A DNA stretch of 48,180 nucleotides, taken from the NCBI GenBank assembly GCA_023384355.1, contig JAHDWL010000014.1, positions 1-48,180 on the forward strand, written 5' to 3'. Within the stretch, counting starts at the first letter, position 1. Every line of letters starts with the position of its first letter. The notes under the pieces were generated by a model. The model had not been told where the DNA came from. It did no database searches and worked only from the letters and a program-made list of their open reading frames with translations. Shown piece by piece: positions 37,854 through 45,676 of this stretch. A program made the translations under genes and the position numbers. This stretch comes from Anaerolineae bacterium (lineage in GTDB: Bacteria > Chloroflexota > Anaerolineae > Promineifilales > Promineifilaceae).

Positions 37854-38567
37854 ATGAACACGGGCGGCGAGACGGCGCGCGTGCGCGAGGTCTACAGCGA
37901 GCGGGCGCAACGCCTGCATGGAACGGTTCACGGGACGGGGGTCTATTCGCCGGGCAGCCCGTCATACCTGTTTGAATACCAGCATCGCCAGCGGGCCATG
38001 CTGGGCCGCATGCGCCAGGCCGGCTTGTGGCCGCTGGATGACAAGGACATCCTGGAAGTAGGTTGCGGCAACGGCGGCGTCCTGCTGGAGTTGCTGGGCT
38101 ATGGCGCCAATCCGCGGCGCTTGCACGGCACCGACCTGCTGTCGGAGCGGGCCGGCGTGGCCCACGAACGGCTGCCGCACCTGTCCATCAGCTGCGCGTC
38201 GGGCGCTTTCCTGCCCTATCCCGATCGTTCTTTTGATATCGCTCTACAATTCACGGTGTTTTCATCGATTTTGGATCGGGGCATCTGCTATACTGTCGCC
38301 AATGAGATGCGAAGGGTTTTACGACCCGGCGGCGCGATCCTCTGGTACGACTTCTGGATCAACCCGATTAACAAGCAGACGAGAGGGATAAGACCGGCCG
38401 AGATACGGGAGTATTTCCCGGGGTGCCGGATCGATTTTGACCGCGTCACGCTGGCCCCGCCGCTGGCTCGCAGACTCGTACCGATAACCTGGTTTGGAGC
38501 TTTGTTACTGGAAAAGCTTCGGATTTTGAACACACACTATTTCGCCATCATCCGTCCGATCGATTGA
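37854..38567 (+). CDS. Class I SAM-dependent methyltransferase
   Basis: 237 aa, beginning directly after the previous stop. Motif I is ILEVGCGNGGVLLEL (66-80); then LHGTDLLSERAG, and VLRPGGAILWYDFW as motif III. Likely a sugar O-methyltransferase. The GC content drops somewhat towards its 3' end compared with the neighbours. Confidence 0.85.
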   Translation: MNTGGETARVREVYSERAQRLHGTVHGTGVYSPGSPSYLFEYQHRQRAMLGRMRQAGLWPLDDKDILEVGCGNGGVLLELLGYGANPRRLHGTDLLSERAGVAHERLPHLSISCASGAFLPYPDRSFDIALQFTVFSSILDRGICYTVANEMRRVLRPGGAILWYDFWINPINKQTRGIRPAEIREYFPGCRIDFDRVTLAPPLARRLVPITWFGALLLEKLRILNTHYFAIIRPID

Positions 38568-38570
38568 GTC

Positions 38571-40325
38571 ATGAACGAAAGCATTGCCCCACATCAGCAT
38601 CAGGCTAACGTCAAACTCCCTGTGGGCCTGTCCGACCTCTGGCAGGTGGTAGACCGCGCCGCGCGGCGAACGCTGGACATACTCATCTCCGGACTGGGGA
38701 TTCTGCTCCTGTTGCCCGGTTTTCTGATTCTCGCCTTCCTCATCAAGCGCGACTCCCCCGGCCCCATCTACTATTGGGGCAATCGCGTCGGCCGGAATGG
38801 CCGGCCGTTCCGCATCCTGAAGTTCCGCACGATGTACGAGGACACCGCCAGCTATAACGGCCCCAAGGTCACCGGACAGGGCGACCCGCGCATCACGCCG
38901 CTGGGCCAATGGCTGCGCGACACCAAAATCAACGAGCTGCCGCAACTGTGGAACGTCCTGAAGGGCGACATGAGCCTCGTCGGCCCCCGCCCGGAGGACA
39001 GCGACTTCGTCGCCCACTGGCCGGCCGATGTGCGCGAGGTGTTGCTCTCCGTGCGGCCGGGCATCACAAGCCCCGCTTCCGTCCTCTACCGCGACGAGGA
39101 GAGTATGCTCCAGGCCGGCAACGTGGTCGACCAATATTTGAAGGTCATCCTGCCGAGCAAGTTGCGTCTCGACCTGCTGTACGTCAACCACCGGTCGTTT
39201 CTGACCGATCTTGACGTGATGTTCTGGACCGTTCTGGCCCTGCTGCCGCAATTGAAAACCCGCCGCGTGCCGGAGCATCTCCTGTTCTGGGGGCCGCTGG
39301 CGCGGTTCATCAGCCGCTACTTCTCGTGGTTTGTCCTCGATTGTCTGGTCGCCTTCGGCGCGGTCGCCCTGACCGGACTGCTCTGGCGCAGCAACGGGCC
39401 GCTGGAATTGGGGTGGAGCATCGCCATGGGTGCGGCCCTGGCCATCGCGCTCATCTTCAGTATGGTCAACGCCCTGCTGGGCATCGGTCGCGTGGTCTGG
39501 TCGCGGGCCGATTTCAACGACGTCTTCGCGCTGGCCCTTTCATCGGGCCTGACGACCGCCATCCTGCTCGTGGCCAACGCCGTTTGGCAGCCACGCGCCC
39601 TGGCCGTGCCCTATCTGGGTCACCGCCTTCTGCCGTCGGGGCTGATCATGGTCAGTGGCGTCCTGGCCTTCAGCGGGTTCACCCTCATGCGCTACCGGAT
39701 GCGTATCTTCACCGGCCTGTCCGAGCACTGGATCACGCTTCGCAGCGGGGCGGCGACGACCGGCGAGCGCGTCCTCATCGTCGGCGCGGGCGAGGTGAGC
39801 AACCTGGCCAGCTATTTACTGCGCAAGGCGGAACTGGGGCAGGCCTACTCCATCGTCGGCCTGGTCGATGACGCCCCGCGCAAACAAGGCGCGCGAATCA
39901 GCGGCGTCCGGGTCTTGGGCCGGACGGAAGAAATCCCGCAACTGGTTCGCGCCCATGACGTGGGTCTCATCATCTACGCCATCGAGAATATCCGCCGGCC
40001 ACAGCGTGACCGTATCCTGCACCTGTGCCGGTCAACCGGCGTGCAGACAGTCATCCTGCCCGACGTGCTGCAATCCTTCCGCAGCCAGCTGTCGGTGGAT
40101 CACGTCATGGCCGATGACCCCACAGGCGAAGTGCCGTCCTTTTTGGAGGAACAATCAATTCCGGCCGGCAACACTGCCCCATCCCCGGCAGACGCGGCGG
40201 GTCTTGATAACTGGCTGGTGGAGATCGATCGCCTGATGCAGGCCGAAGCCTGGGATGCGGCTCACGCACAGGTCCAGGCCATGCAGCGTCAGGTGGTTTT
40301 ACAGGAGCACGCCGGCGGCCTCTAA
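38571..40325 (+). CDS. Phosphoglycosyl transferase fused to a C-terminal membrane/Rossmann domain (permuted order)
   Basis: 584 aa. Residues 26-228 are a complete bacterial sugar transferase domain: re-entrant hydrophobic helix 35-58, KFRTM (84-88), KINELPQLWNVLKGDMSLVG (119-138), then GPRPE. It moves a sugar-1-phosphate from a nucleotide donor to polyprenyl phosphate, starting the chain. Four membrane segments follow (about 248-272, 283-305, 318-338, 355-377), then a Rossmann-type domain with VLIVGAGEVSNLASYLLRKA (401-420), like the N-terminal half of WbaP and FlaA1/CapD. In WbaP-type proteins this membrane/Rossmann part comes first; here the order is reversed. The usual Asp-Glu catalytic pair reads Asn121-Glu122. 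Confidence 0.85.
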   Translation: MNESIAPHQHQANVKLPVGLSDLWQVVDRAARRTLDILISGLGILLLLPGFLILAFLIKRDSPGPIYYWGNRVGRNGRPFRILKFRTMYEDTASYNGPKVTGQGDPRITPLGQWLRDTKINELPQLWNVLKGDMSLVGPRPEDSDFVAHWPADVREVLLSVRPGITSPASVLYRDEESMLQAGNVVDQYLKVILPSKLRLDLLYVNHRSFLTDLDVMFWTVLALLPQLKTRRVPEHLLFWGPLARFISRYFSWFVLDCLVAFGAVALTGLLWRSNGPLELGWSIAMGAALAIALIFSMVNALLGIGRVVWSRADFNDVFALALSSGLTTAILLVANAVWQPRALAVPYLGHRLLPSGLIMVSGVLAFSGFTLMRYRMRIFTGLSEHWITLRSGAATTGERVLIVGAGEVSNLASYLLRKAELGQAYSIVGLVDDAPRKQGARISGVRVLGRTEEIPQLVRAHDVGLIIYAIENIRRPQRDRILHLCRSTGVQTVILPDVLQSFRSQLSVDHVMADDPTGEVPSFLEEQSIPAGNTAPSPADAAGLDNWLVEIDRLMQAEAWDAAHAQVQAMQRQVVLQEHAGGL

Positions 40326-40359
40326 CCGCGGCCGGCAGAGGGCCGGGCATCCGGCACTC

Positions 40360-40390
40360 GGCGAGGGCGGCGGCCGGCCGCTCGCTCGCC
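40360..40390 (+). repeat. GC-rich hairpin between the phosphoglycosyl transferase and legB-like genes
   Basis: GGCGAG (40360-40365) pairs with CTCGCC (40385-40390), enclosing the 12-bp palindrome GCGGCCGGCCGC. No T run follows, so it is not a standard terminator; it may slow or protect the transcript. The rest of this 100-bp gap shows nothing clear. Confidence 0.5.
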
Positions 40391-40425
40391 ATAACGAACT
40401 GATTATCTGGAGTACATCAACCGAG

Positions 40426-41418
40426 ATGAGTGAATGGACCGGCAAGCGCGTTCTGGTGACGGGCGCGGGTGGCTTCATCGGCAGTCAACTGACTGAAATG
40501 CTGGTGCGCGAAGGCGCCCAGGTGCGTGCCTTCGTGCGCTACAACTCGCGCGGCGATGCCGGGTTGCTGCGTCAGTTGTCGCCCGAAATCCGCCGCGAGC
40601 TGGATGTCGTCGCCGGCGACCTGCGCGACACGGCGGCTATCGATCAGGCCGTGGCCGGCGTCACCGTCGTGTTCCACCTCGGCGCGATCATCTCCATCCC
40701 CTATTCCTACAAGCACCCGATGGAAACGGCCGAGACGAACTTCATGGGCACGCTGAACGTCCTGCTGGCCTGCCGCGCCCACGGCGTCGAGCGACTGGTC
40801 CACACCTCGACCAGCGAAGTCTACGGCACGGCCCAATTCACGCCGATGGACGAAGGTCATCCCCTGCAAGGCCAGTCGCCGTATTCGGCCAGCAAGATCG
40901 GGGCCGACAAACTGGTTGAGAGCTTCTACCGCTCCTACAACCTGCCGGCGGTGACGGTGCGCCCCTTCAATACCTATGGCCCGCGCCAGTCGGCCCGGGC
41001 GGTCATCCCGACCATCATCACCCAGGCCCTGACGAGCGATTGCATCCATCTGGGCAATCTGGACGCGCGTCGCGATTTCACCTACGTGCGCGACACGGTC
41101 GACGGTTTTCTGCGCGCCGCCGTCGCCCCCGACGTCGCCGGCCGGGAGCTGAACCTGGGCACCGGCTCCGATATCAGCGTCGGCGAGCTGGCCGGGCAGA
41201 TCATTCGTCTGGTCAACCGCCCGGTGGAGATTGCCACAGAAGAGGAGCGGTTGCGGCCGGAAAAGTCAGAGGTCATGCGGCTGCTCTCCGATAACGGACT
41301 GGCGCGCCAAATGCTGGGCTGGGAGCCGGCCTATTCGCTTGAGGACGGCCTGCGCGAGACGATCGCCTGGATCGGCGACCATCTCGATTTTTATAACGTC
41401 GGGCGGTATGAGATTTAA
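40426..41418 (+). CDS. NAD-dependent sugar-nucleotide 4,6-dehydratase, LegB-like
   Basis: 330 aa from ATG 40426; the longer frame from 40255 only reads through the previous gene. Extended SDR: the dinucleotide motif GAGGFIG at 13-19, the T128/S130 region HTSTSEVYGTAQF, and catalytic Y153-x3-K157 in SPYSASK. The stretches AFVRYNSRGDAGLL and TVRPFNTYGPRQSARAVIPT are very like LegB-type dehydratases of the legionaminic-acid pathway. The probable product is an NDP-4-keto-6-deoxy-N-acetylhexosamine. The next two genes fit the same pathway. Confidence 0.85.
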   Translation: MSEWTGKRVLVTGAGGFIGSQLTEMLVREGAQVRAFVRYNSRGDAGLLRQLSPEIRRELDVVAGDLRDTAAIDQAVAGVTVVFHLGAIISIPYSYKHPMETAETNFMGTLNVLLACRAHGVERLVHTSTSEVYGTAQFTPMDEGHPLQGQSPYSASKIGADKLVESFYRSYNLPAVTVRPFNTYGPRQSARAVIPTIITQALTSDCIHLGNLDARRDFTYVRDTVDGFLRAAVAPDVAGRELNLGTGSDISVGELAGQIIRLVNRPVEIATEEERLRPEKSEVMRLLSDNGLARQMLGWEPAYSLEDGLRETIAWIGDHLDFYNVGRYEI

Positions 41419-41448
41419 CCGGATTTGAACCCGGCAAGGAAGAAGATC

Positions 41449-42216
41449 ATGAAAGCAGTTATTTTAGCCGGCGGCAAGGGAACTCGATTGAAGCCCTATA
41501 CCACCATATTGCCGAAGCCGCTCATGCCCATCGGCGATATGCCCATCCTGGAGATTCTTCTGCGCCAGATGAAGCGTGCCGGGGTGAGCGAGGCGGTGCT
41601 GACGGTCGGTCATCTGGCCGAGATGCTGCGACTCTTCTTCCAGGACGGCCGGCGACTGGGAATGTCGATCTCCTATAGCTATGAGGATGCGCCCCTGGGC
41701 ACGGCCGGGCCGCTGTCGCTGGTCGACGGTCTGGATGACACCTTCCTCGTCGCTAACGGCGATGTCCTGACCACCTTGCCCCTGGCCAACCTGCTGGCTC
41801 ACCATCACCTGAGCGGGGCCGCGGCGACCATCGCCATGCACCGCCGCCAGGTCTACATCGACCTCGGCGTCATCGAGCAGGACGAGAGCGGCCGCGTCAC
41901 CGGCTACATCGAGAAACCGACGTATGATTTTTCGGTCAGCATGGGTATCTATGTCTTCGAGCCGCGCGTGCTGGATTACATCCCCCGCAACGAATACCTC
42001 GATTTCCCCGATCTGGTGAAGCGGCTCATCGCCGCCGGCGAGATCGTGACCGGTTACTCGTTCGACGGCTATTGGCAGGATTTGGGTCGGGCGGACGACT
42101 ACGAGCGGGCCATCGAGGATTTCGACCGCATGAAGGCCGAATTCCTGCCCCCGGAAGCGCCGGTGATCCATTCCATGAACGGAACGGGCAAGCATGCGAG
42201 TGTCAGCCATGGCTGA
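41449..42216 (+). CDS. Sugar-1-phosphate nucleotidyltransferase
   Basis: 255 aa from ATG 41449 (an in-frame ATG 24 nt upstream lacks a ribosome-binding site; AAGGAAG precedes the chosen one). The N-terminus VILAGGKGTRLKPYT with K23 in PKPLMPIGDMPILE is the nucleotidyltransferase signature; FLVANGDVLT gives the metal-binding Asp. Makes an NDP-sugar from NTP and sugar-1-phosphate. Its place between a LegB-like dehydratase and an aminotransferase recalls the PtmE step that makes GDP-GlcN in Campylobacter; the base and sugar cannot be read from the sequence. Confidence 0.85.
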   Translation: MKAVILAGGKGTRLKPYTTILPKPLMPIGDMPILEILLRQMKRAGVSEAVLTVGHLAEMLRLFFQDGRRLGMSISYSYEDAPLGTAGPLSLVDGLDDTFLVANGDVLTTLPLANLLAHHHLSGAAATIAMHRRQVYIDLGVIEQDESGRVTGYIEKPTYDFSVSMGIYVFEPRVLDYIPRNEYLDFPDLVKRLIAAGEIVTGYSFDGYWQDLGRADDYERAIEDFDRMKAEFLPPEAPVIHSMNGTGKHASVSHG

Positions 42217-43423
42217 GTCAACTGAGCAAACGAAACCCGTGTGGCGCGTCCCGCTGGCCGATATCGACCTGGGGCCGGAAGAAGAGGCGGCCGTTCTCGA
42301 CGTTCTGCGTCGTCGCTGGCTGTCGATGGGCGAGGTGACGGCCGCGTTCGAGGCGGATTTCGCCGCCCTGACCGGCGCGCGCCACGCTCTGGCCGTCACC
42401 AACTGCACCGCCGCGCTGCACCTTGCCGGGCTGGCGCTGGAGTGGGGGCCGGGCGATGAGATCATCGTGCCTTCGCTGACCTTCGTCGCCACGGCCAACG
42501 CCATCCGCTACACGGGCGCGACGCCGGTCTTCGCCGACATCACCGGCGACAACGACTTCAGCCTGTCGGTTGAGGACGCCGCGGCGCGGATCACACCGCG
42601 CACCCGGGCCATCGTCGTCGTCCACTACGGCGGGCACGCGGCCGATATGCCGGCGATCATGAGCCTGGCCGGGCAACACGGCCTCGATGTGGTCGAGGAT
42701 GTGGCCCACGCGCCGGGCGCGACGCTCGACGGTCGGGCGCTGGGCACCTGGGGGCGCATCGGCTGCTTCAGCTTCTTCGCCAACAAAAACATGACCACCG
42801 GCGAGGGCGGCATGGTGACGACCGACGATGACCAGCTGGCGGCGCGGCTGCGGCTGTTACGCTCCCACGGCATGACCAGCCTGACCTGGGACCGCCACAA
42901 GGGACACGCCTGGAGCTACGATGTGGTGGCCCCCGGCTACAACTACCGGATCGACGAGATTCGCGCCGCCGTCGGCCGGGTTCAGCTGGCGAAGCTGGCG
43001 GCGGCCAACGAGCGTCGCCGCGCGCTGGACGCGCTCTATCGCAAGCTGCTGCCGGCGGCCGCGCCGGGGCTGGGCGTCCCGTATGACGTGAGCCGCGGCC
43101 TGTCTTCCTGCCATCTGCGGCCGGTGCTGTTGCCCGAAGGCGCAAACCGGACGCAGTTCATGGCCGAGATGAAGGCGCGCGGCATCCAGACCAGCATCCA
43201 TTATCCGCCCATCCATCATTTTAGTTATTACCGCCAGGCTTTCGGGGGAGAGTCCCTGCCTCTGACGGAAATGGTGGGCGAACGGGAAGTGACGCTGCCG
43301 CTCTATCCGGCGCTGACGCCGGCCGACGTGGAAATCGTCGTGGCCGCGGTGGCCGAGGCGCTGGCCGTCACGCTGGATGAAGATTCGCGGCCGACAGTTG
43401 GATTGACAGCTTTGGCTGTTTAA
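42194..43423 (+). CDS. PLP-dependent sugar aminotransferase (DegT/DnrJ/EryC1/StrS family)
   Basis: 409 aa; the start could also be the ATG at 42209. The PLP lysine is K198 in FSFFANKNMTTGEGG, D169 in VVEDVAHAPGA contacts the pyridine ring, and GDEIIVPSLTFVATANAI is a family hallmark. It transfers an amino group from glutamate to a 4-keto sugar nucleotide. Overlapping the nucleotidyltransferase by 23 nt and following the dehydratase, it should make an NDP-4-amino-4,6-dideoxy sugar. Confidence 0.9.
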   Translation: MRVSAMAESTEQTKPVWRVPLADIDLGPEEEAAVLDVLRRRWLSMGEVTAAFEADFAALTGARHALAVTNCTAALHLAGLALEWGPGDEIIVPSLTFVATANAIRYTGATPVFADITGDNDFSLSVEDAAARITPRTRAIVVVHYGGHAADMPAIMSLAGQHGLDVVEDVAHAPGATLDGRALGTWGRIGCFSFFANKNMTTGEGGMVTTDDDQLAARLRLLRSHGMTSLTWDRHKGHAWSYDVVAPGYNYRIDEIRAAVGRVQLAKLAAANERRRALDALYRKLLPAAAPGLGVPYDVSRGLSSCHLRPVLLPEGANRTQFMAEMKARGIQTSIHYPPIHHFSYYRQAFGGESLPLTEMVGEREVTLPLYPALTPADVEIVVAAVAEALAVTLDEDSRPTVGLTALAV

Positions 43424-43465
43424 ATGATTTAACGGGAAATTGTAACGAACTGGTTCAGGGAATTA

Positions 43466-43486
43466 TCAGGTAATTATTAAACCTGA
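43466..43486 (+). repeat. Small hairpin before the Wzz/BY-kinase gene
   Basis: TCAGGT (43466-43471) pairs exactly with ACCTGA (43481-43486) around a 9-nt A/T loop, 38 nt before the ATG. Its core resembles the UGACAGG/CCUGUCA hairpins but lacks the 11-mer. A TTGACA at 43403-43408, within the end of the previous gene, has no good -10 partner. Confidence 0.4.
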
Positions 43487-43524
43487 AAGGCCGATTGAGT
43501 CGCAGTGGAGTAAGGGTAGTAAAG

Positions 43525-45459
43525 ATGGAACTCAAATTAATCGGACAAATGTTGCGGCGGTGGTCATGGCTGCTGGTCATCGGTGTGCTGGTCGGCGGCG
43601 GAATAGGCTACGCGGTCAGTATCTATCAGACGCCGGAATACCTGGCGAGCACGAAGATACTGGTCATGGAGCCTTTGGGCGACAACGTTTCCAAGGTCAA
43701 CGACCTCAACGACAAGGAGCTGGCCGAGACCTACATGCAGTTGCTGACAACGCAACCGATCCTCGACTCGACCAGCGAAAAGGTCGGCGAAAAGATCAGG
43801 GCCGCACAGATCAAGGCCACGCGCGTGCGTGATACGGGTCTGCTGGAAGTGGCCGTGCGCGATACGGACCCCCAGCGGGCAGCGCTGACCGCAAACGTCC
43901 TGGTCGAGGTACTGATTGAGTACAACGAGGCGCTCCAGAAATCCAGATTCTCCTCGTCGGAGCAAAGCCTGGAGTTGCAGGTCAGCGAGATTGAGGGCGA
44001 GTTGGCCCGGCTGGAAGGCGACATCGAGCAACGCTCTGAAAAGAGCATCGAGGAGCAGCGGCTGGCGTCCGAACAACGAAAGACCGAGCTTGAGCAGCAG
44101 ATATTCACCCTGCAAGGGGATATTGCCCGGCTGGAGCAGGACATTGACGACCTGACCCCACAGGCCCTGCCGAACGAGTTGCCGGCACCGCTCACGCTGG
44201 AGCAACGGAACCAGTTGAACCAGAAGCGGACCGAGCTGGCACAGAAGAAATTCCAGCTTGACCTGGCCCAGCGCAGCTACTTCAATCTGGTGATGCCCCA
44301 GGATGCGGCCGCGCAGACCGAAGACCCGACAAACCTGCAAAATCTGGAACAGGCCAATCTTGAACTCTATCGCCAGCTCTACTCCACGCTCCTGAGCAAC
44401 TATGAGGCCGTCCGCCTGGCTCGCCTGCAGAACACCCCCAACGTCGTTCAGGTGGAAAAGGCGCTGCCGCCGACTGTGCCGGTTCAGGCCGGGCCGCTGC
44501 GCAATATCATACTGGGCGCGATTATCGGTCTGTTGTTGACCGGCACCATCGCCTTCACGCTGGAGTATATGGACGACACGCTGAAGACGCCGCAGGACAT
44601 CGCCAACGTGCTGGGGTTGCCGGTTGTCGGCTACGTCGTCAATGAGTCGGGCATGGACAAGAACGAGGGCACGCCCTATGTCTCGGCCAACCCGCGCTCG
44701 CCGATGGCCGAAACCTTCCGCACGCTGCGCACCAATCTTGAGTTCGCCAGCGTCGACAAACCGCTCAAGACGATATTGGTCACCAGCCCCGGCGCCAGCG
44801 AGGGCAAGACGACGGTTGCCACCAACCTGGCCGCCGTCATGGCCCAGGCCAACAAGCGGGTCATCCTGCTGGAAGGCGACCTGCGGCGGCCGCGCGTCCA
44901 CCGGGCGCTTGGCATGACGAACCAGATCGGCATCAGCGACGTGTTCCGCGGCCAAATGGACATTCGCGATGTGGCGCGCTATTCCAAGGTGAAGGACCTG
45001 GCCGTGATCACCAGCGGCAGCCTGCCGCCCAATCCGGCCGAACTACTGGCTTCGGCGCGCATGAGCCATATCCTGGCCCGCCTCGTCGAGTCAGCTTCGG
45101 TCGTCATCATCGACAGCCCGCCCTTCGTCGTCACCGATTCTACGGTGCTGGCCTCGAAGGTCGACGGCGTGTTGCTGGTCATCCAGCCCGGCAAGACCCA
45201 CGCCGAGGCGGCGAAGACGATGATCGCCCAGCTCGACCGCGCCGGCGCCCACGTCGTAGGCGTTGTTCTGAATCGCGTCTCGCGCAAGATCAGCAGCTAC
45301 TACGGCTACTACCGGTATGAGAATGACCCTATCTACGCGACCGATACCGTCTCGGTGGAACAACAAAACGGCGACACCCGCCGCAAGGGGCTGGCCGCCA
45401 TGTTCAACGGCAACGGCAAGAGCGCGAACGGCAAGCTCGGCGAGGAGATCATTTCCTGA
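43525..45459 (+). CDS. Polysaccharide co-polymerase fused to a bacterial tyrosine kinase (Wzz/BY-kinase)
   Basis: 644 aa from ATG 43525. The Wzz domain has two membrane segments (about 12-33 and 326-347) flanking a periplasmic coiled coil (about 140-250). The cytoplasmic kinase has Walker A SPGASEGKT (421-429), Walker A' VILLEGDLRRP (446-456) and Walker B VVIIDSP (526-532). A Tyr cluster at 592-604 (YYGYYRYENDPIY) is the expected autophosphorylation site. In Walker A' the usual first Asp is Glu450. It controls chain length and export through cycles of oligomer formation and phosphorylation. The fused form is of the Wzc type. Confidence 0.9.
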   Translation: MELKLIGQMLRRWSWLLVIGVLVGGGIGYAVSIYQTPEYLASTKILVMEPLGDNVSKVNDLNDKELAETYMQLLTTQPILDSTSEKVGEKIRAAQIKATRVRDTGLLEVAVRDTDPQRAALTANVLVEVLIEYNEALQKSRFSSSEQSLELQVSEIEGELARLEGDIEQRSEKSIEEQRLASEQRKTELEQQIFTLQGDIARLEQDIDDLTPQALPNELPAPLTLEQRNQLNQKRTELAQKKFQLDLAQRSYFNLVMPQDAAAQTEDPTNLQNLEQANLELYRQLYSTLLSNYEAVRLARLQNTPNVVQVEKALPPTVPVQAGPLRNIILGAIIGLLLTGTIAFTLEYMDDTLKTPQDIANVLGLPVVGYVVNESGMDKNEGTPYVSANPRSPMAETFRTLRTNLEFASVDKPLKTILVTSPGASEGKTTVATNLAAVMAQANKRVILLEGDLRRPRVHRALGMTNQIGISDVFRGQMDIRDVARYSKVKDLAVITSGSLPPNPAELLASARMSHILARLVESASVVIIDSPPFVVTDSTVLASKVDGVLLVIQPGKTHAEAAKTMIAQLDRAGAHVVGVVLNRVSRKISSYYGYYRYENDPIYATDTVSVEQQNGDTRRKGLAAMFNGNGKSANGKLGEEIIS

Positions 45460-45592
45460 GACGGGTGAGAGTTCACGCCCTCTTAACGCCTCATTCACCG
45501 GTTTTCCATTAGAGACGGAAGAGGCGGCTGGTATGATCCCGGTGCTGATGCTGGTCATAACCTGAGATGTAACGGATTTGGTGGACTGCAAG

Positions 45593-45654
45593 GATCTGAC
45601 AGGGCGGCAATCAGGGCGGCTGGAGCCATGACCTGGTCGCCGGCCTGTCGGGTC
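45593..45654 (+). repeat. Leader hairpin of the GCCGGCCTGTC family, upstream of the LysM gene
   Basis: 45593-45608 pairs with 45639-45654 over 15 of 16 positions, three of them G-U pairs that fit RNA but not DNA pairing. The shared 11-mer is at 45639-45649, and the element ends 22 nt before the ATG. Between the previous stop and this element (45460-45592) I see only a short stem (45487-45492 with 45521-45526) and a TATGAT at 45532 without a -35. Confidence 0.75.
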
Positions 45655-45676
45655 TTCAACGGATAACAGACAAGTA

